From Adenophora triphylla var. japonica (lineage: Eukaryota; Streptophyta; Magnoliopsida; Asterales; Campanulaceae): a stretch of DNA of 64,000 nucleotides. Below are positions 41,701-53,700 of this stretch, piece after piece. The translations under genes were made by a program, and so were the position numbers. The first letter of the stretch is position 1. Each line of letters begins with the position of its first letter. The notes under the pieces are model-generated. The model worked only from the letters and a program-made list of their open reading frames with translations, made no database searches and was not told the origin of the DNA. Where the stretch lies: NCBI GenBank assembly GCA_022495995.1, contig JAFEMH010002324.1:248001-312000 (forward strand), written 5' to 3'.

Positions 41701-44700
41701 TTGCATGTTGCGCTTGTTTACAAAACTATCATTCACTGCAGAAAGTTGCTAGACCATTTCTCCTCACAAGATTCATATGTACAGGATATGGGCCAGCTGG
41801 ATATGCTCTTTTTGTAGCTGTTTATGCCGGGCTGGAAGTAAGAGTTTGACTCTCTGTCTTGAGTACATTTTTTTTTTATCAAACTCTTTCCGAATAACTT
41901 TTACTTTCAGTGTGGTCAATACTTTAATATGGTAGATGTTAAAAATTGTGAATGTCATTTGTTTCTGATCATCAATTTTTAACTGGAAACTCAGATCGAT
42001 GATCTTTTAAGTATCACGGAATATAGAAAAGTTAGTTGCACGTAAGTGAAAGGTTGCCACTTTACTGCCTTAATTTTTTCTGGAAAGAATGACTTTGTAC
42101 CACTAAAAATAATAATTCTATCAATTTTGACCCCCCTTTATATTATGTAAGATTCTAATACATAAGTTTCTGACCCCATTAATTTAAATTCAGGTACTAC
42201 GCCCCCCCCCCCCACACACACACACATATGCTCCCTCCGTCCAAACTGAAGCTACACACTTTAGGTTGGGTAAGGAAAAGTGTTAGTGGAGTAGGTGTTG
42301 TGAGTATGAAAAGTGAGGTAGGAGAGAGTAATTGGGATGGGAATAGTAAGTTGAAAGTTTTTTTTTTTTTTTGGTTACAAAAGTTGAAAGTTGTTGTGAG
42401 TATGACAATGAGTCCCATTGAATAAAGAAACAATATAAAATTTTCATTTTGGAAATGTGTAGTTTCTAATGGGACACCTAAAGGGGAAATATGTGTAGTT
42501 TCAATTGGGACAAAGGGAGTGTACACACATATACATCGGGGTCTGGTGTTGGATTTTTTTCAGAAGAAGATGAGGATGATTGGGAGTCTGAAAATGAATC
42601 AGATATGGAGCTACTTCTGGATGAATTGTGAACGACTCCGGACTGTCCCATCTCTCCACACCTTTCAGTAGCTGAGGCGGCAGAGCAAACAGAGTTGGAG
42701 GGAGTAACTTATTCTCTCTACTCAGCTGAGGTGGTTAATAGAAAATTCTGTCGGTTTGGAGGATAGTGTATCTTGTTTGAAAGTTTCTACGTTGACAATT
42801 ACTGAACAACAGATATACTCGAGGGGTCGTGGTTCTCAATATGCTCATTGTGCTAACTTCTTAAAGTTCCTGGAGTTCACATATATGGCTTTTGAAAAGG
42901 AAGTTGACTTCTTTCATTTTATTGCTCCCTTACCCTCTTCTGTCAGCTTCAATCTTTGTCTTTTAAATCCGGGGTTACCTCACCTGTTAAGAAATTGTGA
43001 GGTGAGAAACAAGAGTTTACCTTTACCGGAGCCAAGGCATGTTGTAACTTGTTCTAATGAATCTTTATGTCAAATTGAATGTGGTGGAGAAGATAAAGTT
43101 GTGAGCATTAATTCGCTTGGGGGAGGATTCGATGACCGAGATCCTAATTTTTGATGCAGAAATTGGGGGTATCTTTGTTTAATCAAAATGGTGAAGAGGT
43201 GAGGGTAATAGTCAATCAGAAAGGTAGGTCGGGACGGCCAAAAGGGACAGGAATGAGAAAGTTAATTACCCTAGCAACATCTGTTAATTATGGAGAAACG
43301 GTGAGGAGGAGGAGAGTTAATGTAAAAAGTATTTGATGAAGGTTCTCTCTTGGAATGTTTGATGTTTGCGGTCTTGGGGACCGAGGTAAGAGACGGAAGG
43401 TGAGGGAGGTTCTTTTGAGAGCTGCACACGATATTGTTCTCATTCAGGAATCTAAAAGAGAAGCAGTGGATATTATGTTAATCAGGAGTATTTGGGGGTC
43501 TAGATTTAAAGCGTGGGAATTTTTTTCTTCGAGTGGGGCTTCTGGGGGAATCATTGTTACATGGGATTCCAGAATTGCCTATAGAAAAGAGGTGATTGAA
43601 GGTTTGTTTTCGTTGTCCATCTGTCTTGAGGTGCGAGGTAAGGGAGTCTGGTTGTTTTCTTCTATATATGGTCCCTCTCGTCCAAGACATCGCCGGGCTT
43701 TTTGGGATGAGTTAGAATGATTTAGCCTGTCTATATGGTTCACGGTGGTGTCTATGAGGTGATTTCAATGTGATTAGACGTTCGTGGGAAAAGAAAGGAG
43801 GTTCCAAATTGACTTCTAGTATGCGAGGCTTTAATGAGTTTATTATTGATAATGATCTTAGATAATTAGATATGTGACATCTGTCAAATGGTCAATTTAC
43901 TTGGTCTGTGTCAGGTTAGCGCCAAGTGACTTTAAGGATTGACCGCTTTCTCTTTTCAACTGAATGGGTAGAGGCTTTTCCTGCTTTGGTACAGAAGATT
44001 TTGGAGAGGCCTATATCGGATCATTTTCCTATTATTATTGAGTCGAGCCCGGTACTTTGGGGACCTACTCCTTTTTAGTTTGAGAATTTGTGGTTGCTTC
44101 ACCCTGGGTTTCATGATTTAGTGGATGAGTGGTGGAAGGAGTGTCAGTTTCAAGTTTCAAGGATGGGTTGGTTTTGTGTTTATGAAGAAACTGCGGTTCT
44201 TGAAGGATAAATTAAAGGTGTGGAACAAGGAATTTTTTGGTGATATCAGGCATTCAAAACAGAAGATTTTGGAGGATTTTATTGAAATTGATAGGCTTGA
44301 GGAGAATGGTGCTTTGTCTAGTGAACATGAGTTGAGGCGATGTTCTCTTAAGATTGAGCTAGATGAGGTTCTGTTGAGAGAAGATATCAGTTGCATCAGA
44401 AATCTAAGGGAGTGTTTGTTAACCAAATTAAGCTCCTAATTCTGAACATTTTGAGAGATTATAAAATTAAGCTTGTTTGGTAAAGAAATATCAAATCACT
44501 TAAAAAATTAAGAAAGTCTTAAAAATAGTTATTAATTTTAAGCTGGGGATGTGAGTCTTAAAAATAGCTCTTAACAAGGTAAGAGGGGGAAAATAAAGAA
44601 AAGGAAATGAGTTCGAATCCATCTATCAACAGATTTGATTTATTTATATTTTGCTATTCCTAAAACTTTCTTTTGTTGAAATATTCTTCATGAATGATAA

Positions 44701-47685
44701 TTTATTTATTTTATAATTATTACGCTATTGAAATAATATATTTGTTATTTTTAAGAAATATGAATATTTGTTTTAGAAAATATGAAGAAAAAAAATATAT
44801 ATGAGAATTCAAACAATTTTTTGAGTGTTAATTGAAATTTTAATTAAATTAAGATATAAGTGATTTGTCATTATCAAACAAACTTAAACTCTTATAATTC
44901 AGCAGCTTAATGGTTTCAGCTCTACTTTTTCAGAGCTTAATTTTAAGTTTTACCAAACATGCCCCAAGACTAAGTGGGTCAGAGATAGGGTGACTGCAAT
45001 TCGAAACTCTTTCATAAGGTTGCAACGGAGAGACGTAGAAGAAGTCATGTCTTAAAGGTGCAGTTGGAGTCTGGGGAGTTTGTGAGCTCTCCCTCTCTGA
45101 TTTATGATTCGATTACTAGTTTTTGTAGAGAGTTGTTCCACGAGGAGTGCATTCCGAGAACAAGAATTGAGGGTATTGATTGGAGCCCTATCACTAGAAA
45201 GCGTTCTGATTGGTTGGAGAGAGCTTTTGCAGAGGCGGAGGTTAAGAACGCGATAAAAGGGATGGCCGGCAATAAGGCTCCTGGGCCTTCTTTATGTCAT
45301 TCTTTTATTCATGTTGGGATATTGTGAGGGTTGACTTTTTAAGGGTTTTTATGAGTTCTTTGGTAATGGTATTATCGGGAAGAGCATAAATTCCACTTTT
45401 ATCACTTTAGTGCCTAAAAAGACCGATCAGTTAAGGTCAGTGATTATAGACCTATCAGCTTGGTGACAAGCGTGTATAAAATCATTACAAAAGTCTTGTC
45501 TCTTAAATTGAGGTATGTGTTAGGCTATACCATTGCAGAAACTCAGAGTGCTTTTGTTTGGGGGAGACAAGATATTGACACAGCGTTGGTAGCAAATGAG
45601 GTGGTGGAGGATTTAGAAAGGAGAGGTAAGAAGGGTTTAGCGGTGAAATTTAATTTTGAGAAAGCTTATGATAGGGTAAATTGGCAATTTCTTGATCATG
45701 TCATGGATAGAAAAGGGTTTGGCGTTCGGTGGAGGAAGTGGATCCAGGGATGTTTTAGATCCCCGTCTTTTTCTGTAATTGTTAATGGAAAGGCAAAACA
45801 GTGGTTTGAGGCTTCGAGAAGGTTGAGACAAGGAGATCCACTATCTCCTTTTTTATTTACTCTTGTGGCTGATATTTTAAGCAGGTTGTTTCAAAGAGGG
45901 GAGGAAGTTGGTTTAATCAGAGGATGTGGAATTGGTAGTGAGAATTTATGGTATCTCATTTGCAATTTGCTGATGATATAATTTTGTTTCTGGAGGAAGG
46001 TGTTCGTAATTTTAAAAATGTTTTGACAATTCTTTAGGTTTTTGAGAGCATCTCGGAGCTTAAGATTAATTTGGCAAAGTGTGGGGTTGTGGGGTTGAAT
46101 ATGGGGGAGGAGGTAGGTCGTTGTTATGCGCCTTAGATTGGTTGTCAAGTTTTGTGTTGGCCGATTGTTCATGTTGGGGTGCTAATCCTCAATCCATTTC
46201 CTTTTGGGATCCGGTTGTAGAGAGGATAAATAAGCGCCTTGCTAGTTGGTAGAGGGCTTACTTCTCTTTGGGTGGTCGTATTATCCTTGTTCGTGCATGT
46301 CTCTCGAGTATTCCTTCATACTTTGTATTCCTTCATATTTTCTGTCTTTATTTCGTGTTTCGGTGAGTGTGGCAGATAATATTGAGCGGAGCATGAGGAA
46401 CTTTCTGTGGAAGGGTCAGGGCAAACACGATCATTTAGTGGCCTGGGAGAAGGTCTGCCGTCCAAAGGAGGAGGGGGGCTTAGAGTTGGGTAACATGGTT
46501 AAGAGAAACATTTCCTTGGTAAGTAAATGGTTGTGGCGCTTTCCTCGAGAATCTCATTCTATTTGGCATAAAGTAATTAAGAGCAAATTCGGTATGCACA
46601 ACAATGGTTGGGACTCTAAGTTTCGAAGTTCTGGTTCTCATAAGAGCACGTGGAAATTTATTCAGTAGTAGTGCCATCATCTATTTCGTCCATTGACTCG
46701 TTTTATAGTGGGAAATGGGGCTCAGATTCGGTTTTGGGAAGATGAGTGGTTGGGTAACTCCTTTGTGCCAATTATTTCATCGACTATATCGTTTGTCCTC
46801 GGTTCATTTGGCTCCTATTCTTGATTTTGTGGTTCTCGAGGATGAGGATCAAATTTTGTGGGACTTCCATTTCTTTCGTAATCTTCATGATAGAGAGATT
46901 GTCGAGATGGGTGCGCTTATCGATTCTTTATCGTGTGTATGGTTGTCTGACAATATTGATACTCGAATTTGGGTTCTTGAAGGGTCTGGTAACTACTCTT
47001 GTAAATCCTTTTTCAAGTTCCTGATTCGTAGTCCCAATCCTTCTCCTTTCCCCCCTTGTCTCTTTCATTTGGAAGTTAAAAACTCTTTTTAAGATTAGAG
47101 CTTTTATGTGGACAGTAGTGCTTAATAAACTTAATACTAATGACAAGCTTCAGATTCATCGGCCCATGAAGTGTATTTCGCCTTATTGGTGCGTGAATTG
47201 CAAGACTTCTGATGAGTATCATGATCATTTATTCCTTCATTGCACTGTTGCTCACTATCTTTGGAGTCAACTATTTGATGTGACTGGAGAAACATGGGTG
47301 TGCCCTAGTTCATTAAACTCTTTTTTGCTAACTCAGTTTCGGGGCTTTGGGCGAGATAAGGATGCAATTCAATTGTGGAATTGTGGTGTTTCAGCTATTT
47401 TGTGGTATTTATGGATGGAGAGAAATAACAGAATTTTCAGAAATCATCATCTTCCGAATCATTTGCTATGGGATAGAGTGGTTTCAAATGCTTCTCTTTG
47501 GGCTTCTGCCAATGGTGCTTTCAGAGGATTGTCGATATCGGATTTGAAGCGGGATTGGTCAGCTGCGATTGCTTAGATTTTTATTGTCACATTTGCTTTT
47601 TATTTTTATTTTTATTTTTTATGGACATCTTGTCCATCCCTTGTATATTCTTCTCTTCAATTTAATACACTTCTTTTCTTATGAA

Positions 47686-47719
<34 letters not shown>

Positions 47720-50700
47720 TATATTTGCTAGATTAATTTCGACCCCATAAGTCAAATTCCTGGCTTCGACACTGATTGCACCTTGCCCTTCTCGAACTCG
47801 TATTCCCCTTCTTTGTTTATCTTTACTGAAACATGATGGAGATAAGAATGATTTCTTGTTCTGGGAATGATATTTTCACTGGAAACTGTCACAAACTTCA
47901 GTCTTCATGTACTTCCAGGTACTTGCAATACCAGCCATTCCACTGACCATGTCAGCTGGCCTTCTATTTGGCTCTCTTACTGGAACTATCCTTGTCTCTA
48001 TCAGTGGAACTGTAAGTTGATGCCTAATGAAAGTTTAGAAAAAGCAATGTGTAAGCACATACTGATTTAAATTTTTTTGTTTATCCATTTCAGGTGGCAG
48101 CAAGTGTTGCATTTCTAATTGCCAGATATTTTGCTCGTGACCGTATTCTTAAAATGGTCGAAGGAAACAAGAAATTTCTTGCAATTGACAAAGCAATTGG
48201 AGAAAATGGTTTCAAGGTCGTTACTCTTCTGCGATTAAGCCCTTTACTCCCATTTTCTCTTGGGAATTACTTGTATGGACTTACATCAGTGAAGTTTGTT
48301 CCGTACGTGTTGGGAAGGTTAGTTTCATGTTTATTTCCTTCAGTGCCTTCTTGTTGTGTCAGTTCTCTGCTACTGATGCTAAGTGGATGTATGGATTGTG
48401 GAACTTTTCAAGAACTTGTCAAATAAAGTGAAATGAATTGCATTTTTATTGTTCTATTTTTTGGCGGGTACGGTCCGGACAGTGATATGATAGGCGTGTG
48501 CCCACTAACTAGGGGAAGTTTAAGTGTACTTGGCAGCTAAGAAAGAACATTTTATCGAAACGTTTAGAACCTTAAGATGGATATGGTGTAAAGTTGCTTC
48601 TTCTTATAAACTTTTTTTTTTTTCAAAAAAGAAATGAAAAGAAAAAAAAAATAAAAGGACATAACTTTGAACCAGAATGAACAATTTCATGGAGGATAAA
48701 AGTCACTCCAATATGATATAAATGTTCAAAACCTCTTAAGATTGTTTGGGCACATACATGTACGTAAACCACTAAGTTGATCCGTTAAGAGTGTGATAGT
48801 ATCAATATGGACAACCAGACTACAGGCAGGGGAAGCTGGGAATTCAGCAGAATACCTGTATAGACAGCAATAATAAGAAAGTATATGAGTACCTGTGGCT
48901 TAGGTAATAACCTTGCATTGCGACAAACCAACAAGGAAAAGGGATGCATATAGTGGACCATAGTAATTCAGGCAAAGGATATGTGATTTGAGTTGATTCA
49001 TGTCAAAGGCACATGTCAACACATCAGATTAAATTTTCTGATGGGCAAAAGGATTTTGCTTCTTGGAAAGCCAATTATTGACCAAATCGACTCAAAAGTA
49101 TTAAAAAGAAAAAAGGGCAAATTGCAGTTTAGGGCCCGGAGTCTAGGGGGGGGGGGTCTTCTATACGGGGTCCCACTATTTTTTTTTTTAGACACATCAG
49201 GGCTCCAAATGTATTTTTTTGGCTAGTTAAGGGCTTTTAAAAGGAATTCGTTAGAAACTCTGTCATATGACATGTGTCTTGCACGTGACTAACAAATTGG
49301 GGATTACTTTGAAAAGTTTGAAAGGGGTTTAATGCAAATTTTACTGATGTAAAAGTTTAGAGGATAAATATGTGTGATATTGAATTTGAAGGGGTCAAGA
49401 TGTAATTATGAAAAAAACCCTAATACTAGTTCAGCCTTCAGCTTCAACCTCAGCCTCCACTATCTTTATCAATTTCATGTTCAAGAAAGAAATCCCTAAT
49501 ACCCATGAATATGGGTGGATTTTTTTCTTTCTTTCTATTGTTTAGGCAAAAATATTTTCATAAATTTTTAATTTATACTGTGATAAGTATATTATATTAA
49601 AATAAGTTTTTACCTAATTTAAAATAATAAAATTATTTAATATAAAATTATATATTAAGATAATAGTTATGTCTTAATTTATAATAATAATAATAATAAT
49701 AATAATTATTATTATTATTATTATTTTAGGTTGATTCAAAAAATATTATTAATATAATATTAATAATGTAATTAAGTACTTATTACTCTTCAAACAAAAA
49801 TATTTATTTATTGCTTAAAAATAGAAATACTTTTGCTCATAAAAAATGAACTATAAATTTAAGTTTTAATGTATGTATGGTAAAAAAAAATTGATTCTCA
49901 ACCCTTTTAATTTTAGAATTTTCAATACATCCCCTAAAAGAAAAATCAACTTCAAACAAACGATTTGTTAGTATGGTGCTCGGCACATGGGGATATAACT
50001 ACACTTCTAACGAATTGTGTCAAAAAGCTTTTAACTGGCTAAAAAATCACACATTGGGACCTGATGTGGCAAAAAAAAATAGCGAGACACCGTATAGAAG
50101 CCCCCCTCGTGTTCAGGCCCTAAACTGCTATTCGCCAAAAAAATAGCACAAGCTTCTAGAAGTACTCGTGTTTAGCCATATTTTATATTCGTTTTTGAAT
50201 GACATATAAATGGTTGCGTATTCAGTCGTGAAATCTGAAGGTTGCTTGTTCACATGTATCTTCAACAAATATTATTTTTTTTAAAGCATATAAAAGAAAA
50301 TGAAGAGCTTGCTGATCAAGAGAAAATATAAATGGCAAGGAAAAATGTGAGCTCTATAAGTCCCCATCACCAAAGCCCACATCTGAAAAAACACTCTGTT
50401 TCACAGTATGCAATAGAGAAGACCGCTCTCAGAAAATACGTGCTTGAGCTTTGTCCAAATTCATCAAAGTGTGCTGAGCTCCATGCTCAAAATATTCCTA
50501 GCTATTATAGGCTTTTAAGATCATATTCTCCTTGATGGACACCTAAACTTCCCTGTTACATCAAATAATATGCACAATTTGCACATCACTAAACACTGAC
50601 GACGTCAGGTTGCACAATGCCTTCATGGGACACACAAATCTGGGTGATTGGTCTGCAGGTCCTGCACCCCCTGCAACAAATTATTACGCATATATTATGC

Positions 50701-53700
50701 GCCACAGTGAAGACACCTTTCCATCTGGGATTTGTGTGTTTGGGTGCTGTTTTCACTTGTCTGATAGTTTATACGTGTATAGTTTCACTTGTTCAAGTTT
50801 TAACCAGTATAGGAACCTTGACTTGTGAACAAATCTATGTTTTTCCTTTAGTCTTAAAGTGTTGTTGTTTCTTGCTTCTTACAGTCAGATAAGAGGGTAA
50901 ACTAAGTTTGTGCAATTTAGCTGTTGAATGATGTGCGTCAATGAATTACTGACTTTATTTTAGGGTATAACAGAAAAAGTGACAAGTATTACTTGGTTCT
51001 TGAATGGTGATTTAAAGAATCTGTTTATTTTGTATGAGAAAGAAGCATGTGATTTGAGTTTAGGAGTTTTTACCAAAAACTACCTCAAAAAGATGCTATT
51101 TACAAAAAAAAAACATGTAAGTTGTGATATTACAAAAAATTACTTTTCTTTTTCTTTATTTTTTATTTTTTTATTTAAAAAAAAAAAAAATTTCCTTTCA
51201 GTTAAAATAACTTGATAAATGCATTTATCAGCTGTTTATAATTGATAAATTCATTTATCAGTTTTTTAAAGAGTATTTTGTGCTTGGTTTTTTGGTTAAA
51301 CAACTGATAAATGCATTTATCAATTATTTGACAGATTAACGCAAAATAATTAAAAATTAAAAAAAAAAGTAGTGTTTTGTAATATTTAAAGAGTTTTTTG
51401 TAATATCCAACTTGTGTGGTTTTTATTGTAATATCCATCTTTCAAAAGTAGTTTTTGGTAAATGCCCCTTGAGTTTATATGCGTTATACTGTGTTTGGTC
51501 ATTGGTGTTCTTGCTGTAATTTACCAAAATTTAGTAACTAATCCTAGTCTTTTTAGTTTAGCACATTTGGGTAGTTCCTCAAATTTTGTCTTATGCAAGT
51601 TCAGCTCTTAACTTGTTCTGCAGTTGGTTGGGCATGCTTCCTGGCACATGGGCGTATGTTAGTGCTGGTGCATTTGGCAGAGCAATTATTGTGAGTTTTC
51701 GACTAAACTTCCCCTCAAACTGCATACTCCCTCCGTCCCATAATAAGGGGCACATATTTCCTTTTGGGTCTCCCATTGATAAGTCACATTACCCGAAATA
51801 GAAACTTTATAATACTTTTTTATTCATAAAGACTCACTTATCATACTCACTACAACTATCTAATTACTACCCCTTACCGCACTCTCTCTCATACCTCACT
51901 TTTCATACTCACAACACCTACTCTACTACCAATATTTTTTAATAGATATACTCTCTCCTTATTACCGTGTACTTCCAATTTTGTGCCCCTTAGCATGGGA
52001 TGGAGGGGGTATTATATATAATTTTAACTTCTAGAATCCATTATCAAGCTGCGACTATGTTCCTCAAATGCATAAAAAGTGGATATTCCTCTCATTCTAC
52101 CAAGTTTTGAAATGAATGTTAACATGGTTTCTGATCACCAGTTGCATAAGGTCTTGATTTTGAAGTCTTACATAAGTTCCTTCAGTTTGCTTGTGCACGA
52201 GTTGCCACACATTGTTTCTCTCTCCTTGTGTGAGATAGAATTGGACATTGTTAAAGCATGATATGCGATGTTGGGCCATTTCTTATCAGCTTTAGCTTTA
52301 AGAGCATGGAGAAACAGATGTAACTTGCCATTTCATATTAGTCAACAAATTTACTTAGGGAATTTAAAGCAAACATATCTAACAAAACCTGATAAAAGCT
52401 TTCTGCACCATGGTTTTAAGTCATAGCCACCTTCCGATCTCACTTTCAAGCAAAGTTTCGTCTTCTTTTTCTTATTATGAAGGAAAAGGGAGTTGCATGC
52501 AATAAGTCAAGCCTTAGTCCCAGCAATAAGTCAAGCCTTAGTCCCAAAATAATTTGGGGTCGGCTAACATGAATTCTCATGTGTCATCGTGAAAAAAAAT
52601 GAAAAAAAGGCAAATTAAAAGAAGGGAAAAATTCATTTTTTTTCCATCGTACTTTGGGATATATTTCACTTATACCATCGAACTTTATTTTTTTCATATT
52701 TACCATCCTACTTCAAACAATGGTGTCATTTTATAGCAAATTTGGGTCAAAATGACAATATTGTTTGTAGTACAACTGTAAAAATTAAATAAATTTAGGT
52801 CTAAATAACAGATTTGGGTATAAAATGACACCAATGTTTGTAGTACAATGGCAAAAATGAAAAAAATAAAGTTTGATGGTAAAAGTGTAACACGCCCCAA
52901 ATTTTATAACAAATTTGGGATGTAGTTCGACGGCTGGATAAGTAGCCACTCCTTGAGATCTAATGCTCGACATAAACTTCTTGGTTGGTACCCAATGAGA
53001 TGAAAGTTCTCAAGATGCTAATGTGGTGGATAACAAATATAACTAAAGATTCAGAGAGGCCTGTTACTGCTGTTTTGAATTTAAGGTAGATTGTACTTCC
53101 CCTGCCCCCTTAACTGAGTATTCCTTTTTAGTTTCTTACATAAATGGTACCACATCATTTCTATCACCACAAATTAAAATCCAACAAAAAAGAAAATTTG
53201 TTGATATGGAAAGCAAGTTTGCTGATCGCTAATGAGAAAGTTGATTTATTAGAAAATTTACTTGCACATATGCTGTGAATGCTCTTTATTACCGCATTAT
53301 AATAAATTACGAAGGCACTATACAAAACAAAGTTGGCTATGGTGTATTTAGTAAATTCCCGGAAAAATACCACTTCTTTTGGGACAAGAAAATACTTGAA
53401 AAGGTCATCTATTAGCATCTTCATTTCTTTGCTTAAAATCCCTTGCGCCGAGAATGCTCAAACACCAGAAATTCGTGTTCATCTTTGCTGCTTTTGTTTT
53501 CTAATTTTGCCACGTATATTCATGTAATGTTTTGTGATATTTCCAGCAAGAAGAATCAAGTGTTGGTTTACCCAAAGGAAATGGTCAGTTATTGACCCTT
53601 GGCTTAGGACTATTGGCAACAGCTTTGGCTGCAACATATGTGACGCGATTAGCTAAGGTACTTCTTCTCATATTTCATCTTGTAATATGCTGAAAATATT

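Larger units (their letters stand above)
42540..47690 (+). mobile_element. L1-type non-LTR retrotransposon (LINE) in intron 2
   Basis: Plus-strand remnants of an endonuclease (43336-44200), a reverse transcriptase (45058-46110) and a zf-RVT C-terminal domain (47106-47576), in normal L1/plant LINE order. A-rich and AT-repeat sequence follows (47690-47718). Upstream open sequence (42560-43336) with acidic and basic stretches may be the end of ORF1. A ~500-bp MITE interrupts it. Many stops and shifts make it inactive. Exact 5' end and target duplication could not be fixed. Confidence 0.85.
41838..47918 (+). other. Intron 2 of the TVP38/TMEM64-family gene, expanded by insertions
   Basis: About 6.1 kb, most of it MITE C (42231-42519) and a LINE (about 42540-47690) that itself carries a MITE. 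The LINE lies in the same orientation as the gene. Confidence 0.8.
48318..51623 (+). other. Intron 4 of the TVP38/TMEM64-family gene
   Basis: 3.3 kb. It contains a 1-kb long-TIR element (49116-50136) and a palindrome cluster (51213-51322). Short open frames at 50332-50535 and 50610-50892 show no known motif. The rest is AT-rich intron. Confidence 0.7.

Noticed and set aside
52490..52600. tRNA gene
   Set aside because: The TCGGCTA-type text belongs to a SINE-like fragment; no cloverleaf can be folded and no A/B box pair is visible.
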